Translations under genes and position numbers: made by a program
Notes under the pieces: model-generated
Told to the model about the DNA's origin: nothing
Database searches by the model: none
The model's input: the letters and a program-made list of their open reading frames with translations, nothing else
Shown here: positions 16,296-23,665 of the stretch, one piece after another
How positions within the stretch are numbered: the stretch's first letter is position 1
Layout of the letters: each line of letters begins with the position of its first letter
Assembly (NCBI RefSeq): GCF_015767635.1
Contig: NZ_CP065230.1
Span: 248,001-312,000, forward strand
Source: Halomonas sp. A40-4
GTDB taxonomy: Bacteria > Pseudomonadota > Gammaproteobacteria > Pseudomonadales > Halomonadaceae
DNA length: 64,000 bases
Direction of reading: 5' to 3'

Positions 16296-18101
16296 ATGAG
16301 CCAGTCTTTCACGACGCCAAAGGCGCAGTCTTTGCCTCATTCCCATGCTTTATCGCTATCCCCAGGCGAAGCCGATGAGCCCGACGACTCGGACGCTACT
16401 CGCCTGCCCGCCCTAGGACCCGCCCAAGCGGCTTTCCTGCATGCCAACGAGGCCATAATTATAACCGACGCAGAAAACCGCGTGATCGATGTCAATCCGG
16501 CCTTCAGTGAACTGACCGGCTGCATGCTGGACGCTGTGGAGGGCAAGACGCCAGAGGCATTCAGTATTCTGCCGTTGGACGATAGCCGCACCACCCGGTT
16601 GATGCGTGAAGAGCTTCATCTTCGTGATCGTAGTAAAAGTCAGGTGAGTTACTGTAGCCACGACGGTCAGTTTTATCCCGGCATGATGTCGATCAATCGG
16701 GTGCGCGACGCCGAGGGTAACGTTGATCACCATGTGATCGTACTGGCGGATCTATCCGCGATTCCTGCCCATGCGCGGCATCTTAACCGGGAAGTGTACT
16801 TTGATGCATTGACGGGACTGCCCAACCTGCAACTGCTGACACAGCTTATCCAGGAATCCATACAGCACGCTGAAAACAAGCAGCAGTCGCTGGCGGTATG
16901 TTCCCTGGATATCGACCTTTTTAAAGCCATCAACGACCGTCTTGGCTCCAGCGTGGGCGACGCGCTGCTCTCGAGCTTTGCGCAGCGTATCAGTCATCTG
17001 CTGTTTGGCGACGATGTGCTGGCTCGGGTAGGCGGTGATGAGTTTGTGCTGCTGCTCCATCATGGTGTGGACGACGTATTCCTCGAAAAGCTGCTGGCCT
17101 CCATTCGGAGACCGCTTTTCATTGAAGGACACACGGTCCACCTGACGGTCAGTCTGGGGGTGACGTTTTATCCTAACGACCCGGCGCAGGGCGATGGCTT
17201 GTTACGCCATGCCCATCAGGCGATGTACCGGGCCAAGCAGCGGGGGCGTGATAACTTCCATGTCTTTGATCCGAACCATGACCGTCTGCTGCAGGTCCGC
17301 CACGAGCAACGCCAGCGCTTTGTGGACGCATTGGCAAACGATGAGCTGCGGCTTTATTACCAGCCGCAAGTCGATATGCGTTCCGGGCAGGTCGTGGGGG
17401 TGGAAGCCCTGATTCGATGGCAGCATCCCGAAAGAGGACTGCTGGCACCCAGCCAGTTTCTGCCCATTATTGAGGCGACGCCGCTTGAGGTTGACCTGGG
17501 TGAGTGGGTGTTGAAAGAGGCGATGCGACAACTGGTGAAGTGGAAAGCGGCGGGAATTTCGCTGCCCGTCAACGTCAATATCAGCCCCTCGCACTTGCTT
17601 CTGGACAACTTCAGCCAGCGCCTTGGTGAGTTGTTAGCGTGTTACCCCAGTGTGCCACCGGCCATGCTCAAGCTCGAAGTGCTGGAAAGCGCGGCGATGC
17701 ATGACATTCAAGCGGCGTTGAACACCATGGCGAAATGCCAGGCCTTGGGGGTCAACTTTGCGATTGATGATTTTGGTACCGGCTTCTCATCACTAACCCA
17801 CTTGCGCCAACTGCCGGTGAACCTGATCAAGATCGACCAGAGCTTTGTCCGCGATATGTTAAGCGATGCGGACGACATGGCGATTGTGGAAAGCGTGATC
17901 TATATGGCAAATCGCTTTCAGCGGCCGATGCTGGCGGAAGGGGTTGAGACGCTGGGGCATGCAAAAGCGCTGATCGCCCTGGGCTGTGAGTTGGCACAAG
18001 GTTACGGTATCGCACGCCCCATGCCTGCTAATGAACTGCCACAATGGCTAGCCGCGTGGCCGAGACGAGCCGATTGGAACGCGCTTGGAAAGATACATTA
18101 A
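16296..18101 (+). CDS. PAS-GGDEF-EAL cyclic-di-GMP protein
   Basis: A 601-aa soluble protein. After a low-complexity N-terminus of ~45 residues comes a PAS domain (about 48-165: HANEAIIITDAENRVIDVNPAFSELTG). The GGDEF domain (about 170-335) has an intact GGDEF signature at 246-250 and lacks an RxxD inhibitory site. The EAL domain (about 345-590) keeps EALIRW, a metal-ligand Asn (NVNIS), DDFGTGFSS, KIDQSF and EGVET. Both activities could therefore be present, tuned by the PAS sensor. GAGGAG lies about 11 bp before ATG 16296. A FliA-like promoter upstream suggests a link to motility. Confidence 0.92.
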   Translation: MSQSFTTPKAQSLPHSHALSLSPGEADEPDDSDATRLPALGPAQAAFLHANEAIIITDAENRVIDVNPAFSELTGCMLDAVEGKTPEAFSILPLDDSRTTRLMREELHLRDRSKSQVSYCSHDGQFYPGMMSINRVRDAEGNVDHHVIVLADLSAIPAHARHLNREVYFDALTGLPNLQLLTQLIQESIQHAENKQQSLAVCSLDIDLFKAINDRLGSSVGDALLSSFAQRISHLLFGDDVLARVGGDEFVLLLHHGVDDVFLEKLLASIRRPLFIEGHTVHLTVSLGVTFYPNDPAQGDGLLRHAHQAMYRAKQRGRDNFHVFDPNHDRLLQVRHEQRQRFVDALANDELRLYYQPQVDMRSGQVVGVEALIRWQHPERGLLAPSQFLPIIEATPLEVDLGEWVLKEAMRQLVKWKAAGISLPVNVNISPSHLLLDNFSQRLGELLACYPSVPPAMLKLEVLESAAMHDIQAALNTMAKCQALGVNFAIDDFGTGFSSLTHLRQLPVNLIKIDQSFVRDMLSDADDMAIVESVIYMANRFQRPMLAEGVETLGHAKALIALGCELAQGYGIARPMPANELPQWLAAWPRRADWNALGKIH

Positions 18102-18117
18102 CAGTCAGGCGTAGGGC

Positions 18118-18765
18118 TTAAGCGGCGCTTGGCGCATTACTGGGGTTCAGTGCACTGTCAGTCATTGCATCGCTGGTCGGTGATTTACCTTCGGCGCTGG
18201 CGCGTGCCTGGGCCATTTCGCTTGTCTGCATGGCCGCTTCAAGCTTGGCTTCAAGCAGGTATTGCCTGGCCTGGGCGGCGACCTGATAATCCTTTGGCGA
18301 AGGATCGGCGGGAGCCAGCGCGGCGGCAATCACGGTTTGCATTTTCTCGATGGTGGCCTTGGGGTCGTTGGGCACCGGGCCGTAATTGATCGATACCTCG
18401 CCAGCAACAGCGTAGCGCTGGCCGTCAGGGCCTACCTCGTAATCGTAGCTTGCCCCGCCCGCATAAGCACCGCCAACCGTCTGGTGAGCCATCTCGTGTT
18501 GTCTGACTTCACGGTCGGTCTGCTTGAGCTGCTCCAACTGTTCAATTTCTTCTGGGGCCATCGGCGTACCGTCGGCGCGCTTTGGGCCCGCAGACTCGCC
18601 GCGGGTCGCATTGTCGGATGAGACTTCGTCGGATGAGGCTTCCGGCTCTGCAGATGACGCGTTAGCTGCTTTGGGCTCAGCCGTTGTGACCTTGGCCGAA
18701 CCTGCATTAAACGTGGGTGATGCCCAAGCGGACAGAGAGGCAGCTCCCAGCACGGCGATTGTCAT
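18118..18765 (-). CDS. SprA-related putative metallopeptidase (secreted)
   Basis: A 215-aa protein of the SprA-related family, a putative catalytic metalloprotease domain of unknown role. It has a signal peptide (residues 1-16, ending SAWAS), a low-complexity Ala/Ser/Glu region to about residue 75, then REVRQHEMAHQTVGGAYAGG with the zinc-type HExxH motif (HEMAH), YDYEVGPDGQRYAVAGEVSI and a helical C-terminus. ATG 18765 is chosen because GGAGCG precedes it and it begins the signal peptide; the longer reading frame up to 19038 would overlap DUF2835 antisense. It is convergent with the GGDEF-EAL gene, 16 bp apart. The enzymatic activity is unproven. Confidence 0.75.
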   Translation of the reverse strand: MTIAVLGAASLSAWASPTFNAGSAKVTTAEPKAANASSAEPEASSDEVSSDNATRGESAGPKRADGTPMAPEEIEQLEQLKQTDREVRQHEMAHQTVGGAYAGGASYDYEVGPDGQRYAVAGEVSINYGPVPNDPKATIEKMQTVIAAALAPADPSPKDYQVAAQARQYLLEAKLEAAMQTSEMAQARASAEGKSPTSDAMTDSALNPSNAPSAA

Positions 18766-18873
18766 GGCAAGCGCTCCATGAAAATAAAGAAGTATCGTAA
18801 AGTATCGGTGAGGCAAGTCGGTCGTGCAAGTTAACGTTGGACGAGTGAGCCTCAGAGGCGAGGAAAACAGGCG

Positions 18874-19101
18874 ATGCAGACGATTGATGTGGTGATTAAC
18901 CTCTCCTATGAGGCGTGCCTGGCGCACTACGAGGGGCGCATAGCCCAGGTCTATACGTACAGCCTTGACGGCCGACGGGTGGTGTTCCCGGCAGAAGCGC
19001 TGCGTCGTGTCATGACCCACGACGGCGTTTACGGTCACTATCGACTAAAGTTTTCTGAGACAGGCCGATTTATCAGTATTCATCCGCTTGGTATCTGTTG
19101 A
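18874..19101 (+). CDS. DUF2835 family protein
   Basis: A 75-aa protein matching the DUF2835 pattern: ISYEA-type opening (LSYEACLAHYEGR), then RRVVFPAEALRRVMTHDGVYGHYRLKF and a C-terminal F-I-x-I. Such proteins are found in marine and halophilic gammaproteobacteria and have no known function. There is no signal peptide or membrane segment. It is preceded by GAGGCGAGG-type purines. It lies 6 bp before the next gene, so the two are probably co-transcribed, and is divergent from the SprA-like gene. Confidence 0.75.
   Translation: MQTIDVVINLSYEACLAHYEGRIAQVYTYSLDGRRVVFPAEALRRVMTHDGVYGHYRLKFSETGRFISIHPLGIC
19046..19071 (+). promoter_or_regulatory. FliA-like motif inside the DUF2835 gene
   Basis: TAAAGTTT (19046-19053) matches the sigma28 -35 element exactly. 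It is followed after 10 bp by GCCGATTT (19064-19071), matching 6 of 8 positions of the -10 element. The spacer is one base shorter than the usual 11. It would transcribe the 127-aa gene at 19108. Confidence 0.3.
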
Positions 19102-19107
19102 GTTCAT

Positions 19108-19491
19108 ATGCCCGATACTAAATCTGACGTGTCACTACATGAGGTCGTCTACGAGGTGGTTCCCAACCTCAATATGGCCGAAAAGCTGGTCAACAATACC
19201 CTGGAAAGCATCATGGAGGCCGCCACTGATCCATTGGAGATTATGCGGCGCAAAGAACAGCAGGACGCTTTCCGTCTGGAAGTCCGTCTTGTGCGCATGC
19301 ACCTTGAACATTTGTTGACGCGCCACCGCGAGGACGTAGCGGCTCTGGTGAGCACCGACGGCCGTGAAGGAGCTTCGATGGTGAAGCTTGACCGCAATGA
19401 AGCACAGGCGTTGCGCAGTGCCATTGACATTTATCAGCATGTGCGGGCGTATCAGCGGGGTGAACGCCGTCACCCTCTGGCGAGCCGTTAA
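19108..19491 (+). CDS. Hypothetical protein, helical, 127 aa
   Basis: I do not recognise this protein. It is soluble, mostly helical and charged, with no signal peptide, membrane segment or Cys pair. Visible stretches include EKLVNNTLESIMEAATDPLE, a basic/acidic helix around residues 45-75, and a C-terminal ALRSAIDIYQHVRAYQRGERR. The start ATG 19108 follows DUF2835 by 6 bp, with GTTGAG as a weak ribosome-binding site. The pairing with DUF2835 suggests joint expression. Codon use looks like that of its neighbours, so a genuine gene is likely. Confidence 0.65.
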   Translation: MPDTKSDVSLHEVVYEVVPNLNMAEKLVNNTLESIMEAATDPLEIMRRKEQQDAFRLEVRLVRMHLEHLLTRHREDVAALVSTDGREGASMVKLDRNEAQALRSAIDIYQHVRAYQRGERRHPLASR

Positions 19492-19632
19492 GTTCGCCCC
19501 GCGGGTCCCGGCCACCAAAAGGCCACAGACTAGGCTATACTGATCGCTTCAATGAACGTCCGGGCTTACCCGCCGGGAACGTTGGCAGCCTGCCTATCCG
19601 GCGACGGCTGCTGAGCTATCAGGAGATATACC

Positions 19633-20208
19633 ATGTCTGCCTCACCAGTCACCTTGATGGTGGCGCGTCGCGTCGCCAAAGAGCGTTATCCGCATTTCAC
19701 CCGCTGGTTGAATGAAGGCCGCCATCTGGCCGCGGACTTCCCCGGTTATCTGGGGTCCGGGGTGTTGGCACCGCCCGCCGACGATGATGAATATCAGATT
19801 ATATTTCGTTTCAGCAGTGCCGAGACACTGGCTGCCTGGGAGCATTCGGCTTCCCGGCGTGCCTGGCTGGCCCGTGGCCAGGGCCTGTTTGATGCCCCGC
19901 ATGAGCATCGCGCTGTTGGTCTCGATGCCTGGTTCCAGGCAAACTCGCCAGCGCCACCCCGCTGGAAGCAGGCCGTGGCCGTGTGGCTCGCCTTTTTTCC
20001 TGTGTCGCTGCTTTTCCATTGGCTATTCGGTAGTACGTTCGCCAGTTGGTCGATGTTTCCACGGGTTATGGTCAGCACGCTGATGCTGACGCCGATCATG
20101 GTGTTCGTATTTATTCCACTCTCGATGCGGTTATTGGCGCCTTGGCTTGAAGGTAAGGTGTCACCATTGGACGTTCTCCTGCGGCGCCTTTCTGAACGAA
20201 CTACCTAA
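19633..20208 (+). CDS. Membrane protein with antibiotic biosynthesis monooxygenase (ABM) domain
   Basis: A 191-aa protein. The N-terminal part (about 1-100) has the ABM dimeric alpha/beta-barrel pattern: VTLMVARRVAKERYPHFTRWL, FPGYLGSGVLAPP, YQIIFRFSSAETLAAWEHSASRRAWL. Two C-terminal hydrophobic segments (about 116-137 and 145-168) anchor it in the inner membrane. Proteins of this layout are widespread and poorly studied; monooxygenase or heme-related activity is not demonstrated. AGGAGA lies just before ATG 19633. Transcription may start at a -10-like TATACT (19536-19541) in the upstream gap. Confidence 0.82.
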   Translation: MSASPVTLMVARRVAKERYPHFTRWLNEGRHLAADFPGYLGSGVLAPPADDDEYQIIFRFSSAETLAAWEHSASRRAWLARGQGLFDAPHEHRAVGLDAWFQANSPAPPRWKQAVAVWLAFFPVSLLFHWLFGSTFASWSMFPRVMVSTLMLTPIMVFVFIPLSMRLLAPWLEGKVSPLDVLLRRLSERTT

Positions 20209-20345
20209 GTTAACGTTAGCGTTGGCTGCCGGGTCATGGAGAGGTTTTCTTCTACGCGGCCAACGCTGCTATGCTGAATGGGCACAGTGAAAGGAAGACG
20301 GGCGCCAGTTCATGGCTGGCGTGCTCAATTGCCCATGGAGTGACT

Positions 20346-21017
20346 ATGATCCACGTTCACCATCTGGAAAAGTCCCGCTCACACCGCATTTTGTGGCTTC
20401 TTGAAACGCTTGGGTTGGACTACGAGATCATCGTTTATCAACGTGACGCTTCCACTCAGCAGGCCCCCGCATCGCTCAAGGAAGTACATCCGCTGGGTAA
20501 GTCGCCGGTGATCACAGACGGTGAGCTGACGGTTGCCGAGTCCGGTGCGATCATCGATTATCTATTACAGCGCTATGGCAACGGCCGCTGCCAGCCAAAT
20601 AGCGATAATGCCAATGACTGGGTCGATTATCGTTACTGGTTGCACTATGCAGAAGGCTCCTTGATGCCACTGCTGGTCATGCAATTGGTGTTCGGACAAC
20701 TTCCCAAGCGCGCGCCATGGTTGGTCAAGCCGGTCGCCAATGGCATTACTCAGACGGTTAACCGCACTTTCTTGCATCCGCAAATCAATCAGCACCTGCG
20801 CTTTATTGATGACTACCTGGCGTCACACGAGCATTTTGCAAGCCCGTGGCCGAGTGGGGCGGATGTGCAGATGAGCTTCCCCCTTCAGGCGGTAGCAGCA
20901 ACACATTCCTTGTCGACGTACCCGGCAATTGCACGCTTCGTCGAGCGCGTTGAAGCTGACTCAGCCTGGCAGCGTGTTGTTGAGCGCGCAGGCCCGCTCA
21001 CCATGCCCGGGGCGTAA
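20346..21017 (+). CDS. Glutathione S-transferase family protein
   Basis: A 223-aa GST. The thioredoxin-like N-terminal domain (1-80) has the typical strand IHVHHL, SRSHRILWLLETL, the cis-Pro region KEVHPLGKSPVITDG and the glutathione-binding AESGAIIDYL (Glu-Ser). The C-terminal all-helical domain follows. Ser in KSRSHR is the probable catalytic residue. ATG 20346 is used because GGAG (20337-20340) lies 5 bp upstream; longer in-frame starts lack a signal. It is only 8 bp from the next gene, so both may share a transcript. The substrate is not predictable. Confidence 0.88.
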   Translation: MIHVHHLEKSRSHRILWLLETLGLDYEIIVYQRDASTQQAPASLKEVHPLGKSPVITDGELTVAESGAIIDYLLQRYGNGRCQPNSDNANDWVDYRYWLHYAEGSLMPLLVMQLVFGQLPKRAPWLVKPVANGITQTVNRTFLHPQINQHLRFIDDYLASHEHFASPWPSGADVQMSFPLQAVAATHSLSTYPAIARFVERVEADSAWQRVVERAGPLTMPGA

Positions 21018-21025
21018 GCAACATC

Positions 21026-23629
21026 ATGGTAACGTTGACGGCAACCCGGTTAGGCCCCAACGTGAGCCTGTTACGAGATTATTGCATCGGCCGAGCGGTC
21101 CTCGCGCTTAGCAGCTTGCTGATAACCTCTGCGCTAATGGCAGATGAGTCTCTGCGTGTCGGTGTTTATCACAACCCGCCTAAACTGTTTCTGAATGACC
21201 AGCAGGACCTGGATGGTATTTTTGGCGATCTGCTATCGGCCATTGCCGAGCGTGAAGCCTGGCAGGTCGAGCCGGTTGCTTGTGAATGGCAACGTTGCCT
21301 GTCGCTTCTTGAACGCGGTGATATCGATCTGTTACCCGATGTGGCATGGAGCGAGGCAAGGGCCGAACGATTCAGTTTTCATAGCGAACCCGCACTGCAC
21401 AGCTGGTCACAAATTTACCAGCGGGAAGGGCTATCGATAGAGGCGGTGGTGGATTTAGCCGAACAGCGCGTGACGGTGGTCGATGGGTCAATTCAACAAG
21501 ACCATCTATTAGCGCTTACCCAACGCTTTGATATACCGGTTGACTGGATCAACGTTCCGAATTTTGAAGAAGGCTTTGCAAAGGTTGCCAGCGGTGAGGC
21601 TGACGCCGCTGCAGCGAATCGTCAGTTTGGCGAGTGGCGCGCGGCTGAGGCTGGACTTGTTGATACCCCATTGATGTTTCAGCCCGTCCAGCTTTATTTT
21701 GCAGCGTCACCATCGCTTCCCCAAACGGTAATTGAGCGCCTTGATGACTATCTGATGCGCTGGAAAGCGGATACAGATTCGTTTTATTTTGCCACGCTTC
21801 AAGCCTGGCAGGCGGGAGCACCCAGTCCACCCGAGACCTCCAAGTGGCTGAGCTGGGGAGTGGCAGCATTGATTGGGTCACTGGTCGTGGCGCTGCTGGT
21901 GAACCTTTTACTGAAACGGCGTGTGGCCAGGCAGCGGGTACGGCTGGCAACCAATGAGGCCATGCTGAGCACGATTCTGGATACCGTGGATGCGTATATC
22001 TACATCAAATCGCCTGACCTGACATACCAGTATGTCAATCATCGCATTTGCGAGCTTTTTGGTCGTCCCGCAGAGGCAGTGATAGGGCAGCGCGACGACG
22101 TTTTTTTTGACCCTGCGACGGCTGCCGAAATTGTCCAGGTGGACCGCCGCGTATTGGCGTCGGGTGAAAAAGTCACCTTGGAAGAAAGCAATGTCCTCAG
22201 GCACGACGACCGGGTAAGAACCTTCTTGTCGATCAAGATGCCGCTGACGTTAACGCCGGGTAAGCCACCTTCCTTGTGTGGGATCTCGACCGAATTGACC
22301 GAGTATCTGGAGATGCAGTCCCATACGCATTATCTGGCGTATTACGATGCCTTGACGGGCCTGCCTAATCGACGTCTGCTGATGGAGTCCCTGGCCACTA
22401 CCATAGAGGAAGACGGGCAGAGCAAGCAGTTCGGTGTGCTGATGGTCGTTGACCTCGATAATTTCCGGTTGGTCAACGATCTGCAAGGGCACGCCAGCGG
22501 CGACCAGCTGTTGATCAATGTGGCTGAACAACTCCGCCAGGCGTTGGAAAAAGATGCCATTTTGGCGCGCTTCAGTAGTGATGAATTCGTGGTGCTGGTC
22601 AACCAGTTGGACCCCCAGCAGGAGGAGGCTGCCGCCAAGGCCGAGCGCATCGCGCGACAGCTGATGATGAAAGTTCACGAATTACGCAATAGCCGCTCAT
22701 TGCCCATTAGCGCAAGCGTAGGGTTGGCACTTTTTAGCGGCGAATCGAGTTCGCTTGATGCCGTCCTTCAGCAGGCGGACATGGCGCTTCAGCAGGCCAA
22801 GGCGTCGGGCGGCAATACGCTGCGCTTTTTCAACCCCGATATGCAGGCCAGCGTGCTGGAGCGGGCGAACCTGGAAGCCGATCTCCACCATGCCCTGGCT
22901 CGCCATGAGCTACAGCTGCATTACCAGATTCAGGTGAACCACAAGGGCGTCACGACCGGCGTCGAAGCGTTACTGCGCTGGTATCACCCGACACGTGGCT
23001 GGGTTTCGCCCGCCGAATTCATTCCGCTAGCTGAAGAAAGCGGCCTGATTATTCCGATTGGCGACTGGGTGTTGACCCAGGCTTGCCAGCAACTTGCCCG
23101 GTGGTCGCGGCAAACCGCCTACGCACCGCTGACGATTTCGGTCAACGTCAGTTCGGTTCAGTTCCAGCAGCCCGACTTTATCAATCTCGTGGAAAATCGC
23201 CTCAAGCAGACGCAAGCACCTGCTAATCGATTGGTGTTGGAAGTCACCGAAAGTCTACTGATGCGCGAGCCGACCCGTGTGCGTCACACCATGCTCAAGT
23301 TGCGAGAACAGGGCGTTCGCTTTGCCTTGGATGATTTTGGTACTGGGTATTCGTCCCTTAGCTATCTAAAGCGGCTGCCTCTCGATGAGCTCAAGATCGA
23401 TCAATCGTTTATCCGTGAGTTGCTGACGGATAAGGCCGACGCCGCGATTGTCGATACGATCATTCTTCTGGCTGTCAGCTTGGGGTTGGTGGTAGTGGCC
23501 GAAGGCGTGGAAACCCAGGCCCAGTTGGATTGGTTAAAAGGCCATGGCTGCTATCGCTATCAAGGCTATTTGCTGGATCATCCCAAGCCCATTGATGACC
23601 TGTTTGATGAAAAAAAGCCCCGCCGCTAA
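21026..23629 (+). CDS. Periplasmic-binding-domain sensor with PAS, degenerate GGDEF and EAL
   Basis: An 867-aa membrane protein. A hydrophobic N-terminal segment (about 22-38) leads to a periplasmic SBP_bac_3-type domain (about 43-270: LRVGVYHNPPKLFLND, ERGDIDLLPDVAWSEARAERFSF). A membrane helix at about 278-300 precedes a PAS domain (about 308-425), GGDEF-like (about 440-600) and EAL (about 610-860). The GGDEF signature is degenerate (SSDEF, residues 517-521), so cyclase activity is improbable. The EAL domain keeps EALLRW, Asn in NVSS, DDFGTGYSS, KIDQSF and EGVET, so it is probably a phosphodiesterase controlled by a periplasmic ligand, perhaps an amino acid. The 3' end overlaps the nhaD terminator. 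Confidence 0.9.
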   Translation: MVTLTATRLGPNVSLLRDYCIGRAVLALSSLLITSALMADESLRVGVYHNPPKLFLNDQQDLDGIFGDLLSAIAEREAWQVEPVACEWQRCLSLLERGDIDLLPDVAWSEARAERFSFHSEPALHSWSQIYQREGLSIEAVVDLAEQRVTVVDGSIQQDHLLALTQRFDIPVDWINVPNFEEGFAKVASGEADAAAANRQFGEWRAAEAGLVDTPLMFQPVQLYFAASPSLPQTVIERLDDYLMRWKADTDSFYFATLQAWQAGAPSPPETSKWLSWGVAALIGSLVVALLVNLLLKRRVARQRVRLATNEAMLSTILDTVDAYIYIKSPDLTYQYVNHRICELFGRPAEAVIGQRDDVFFDPATAAEIVQVDRRVLASGEKVTLEESNVLRHDDRVRTFLSIKMPLTLTPGKPPSLCGISTELTEYLEMQSHTHYLAYYDALTGLPNRRLLMESLATTIEEDGQSKQFGVLMVVDLDNFRLVNDLQGHASGDQLLINVAEQLRQALEKDAILARFSSDEFVVLVNQLDPQQEEAAAKAERIARQLMMKVHELRNSRSLPISASVGLALFSGESSSLDAVLQQADMALQQAKASGGNTLRFFNPDMQASVLERANLEADLHHALARHELQLHYQIQVNHKGVTTGVEALLRWYHPTRGWVSPAEFIPLAEESGLIIPIGDWVLTQACQQLARWSRQTAYAPLTISVNVSSVQFQQPDFINLVENRLKQTQAPANRLVLEVTESLLMREPTRVRHTMLKLREQGVRFALDDFGTGYSSLSYLKRLPLDELKIDQSFIRELLTDKADAAIVDTIILLAVSLGLVVVAEGVETQAQLDWLKGHGCYRYQGYLLDHPKPIDDLFDEKKPRR

Positions 23630-23641
23630 GAGCGGCAGGGC
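23610..23641 (-). terminator. Intrinsic terminator of nhaD (minus strand)
   Basis: Read on the minus strand, GCCC-TGCCGCT, loop CTT, AGCGGCG-GGGC is followed by seven T. The stem has one mismatch. It lies 25 bp after the nhaD stop and overlaps the last codons and stop of the convergent EAL gene. Confidence 0.85.
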
Positions 23642-23665
23642 ATGAATCAAAAACGCCTGGTAGGG

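Noticed and set aside
18766..19038. N-terminal extension of the SprA-like protein up to 19038
   Set aside because: It would run antisense through DUF2835, precedes a clear signal peptide, and lacks a ribosome-binding site. ATG 18765 has GGAGCG upstream.
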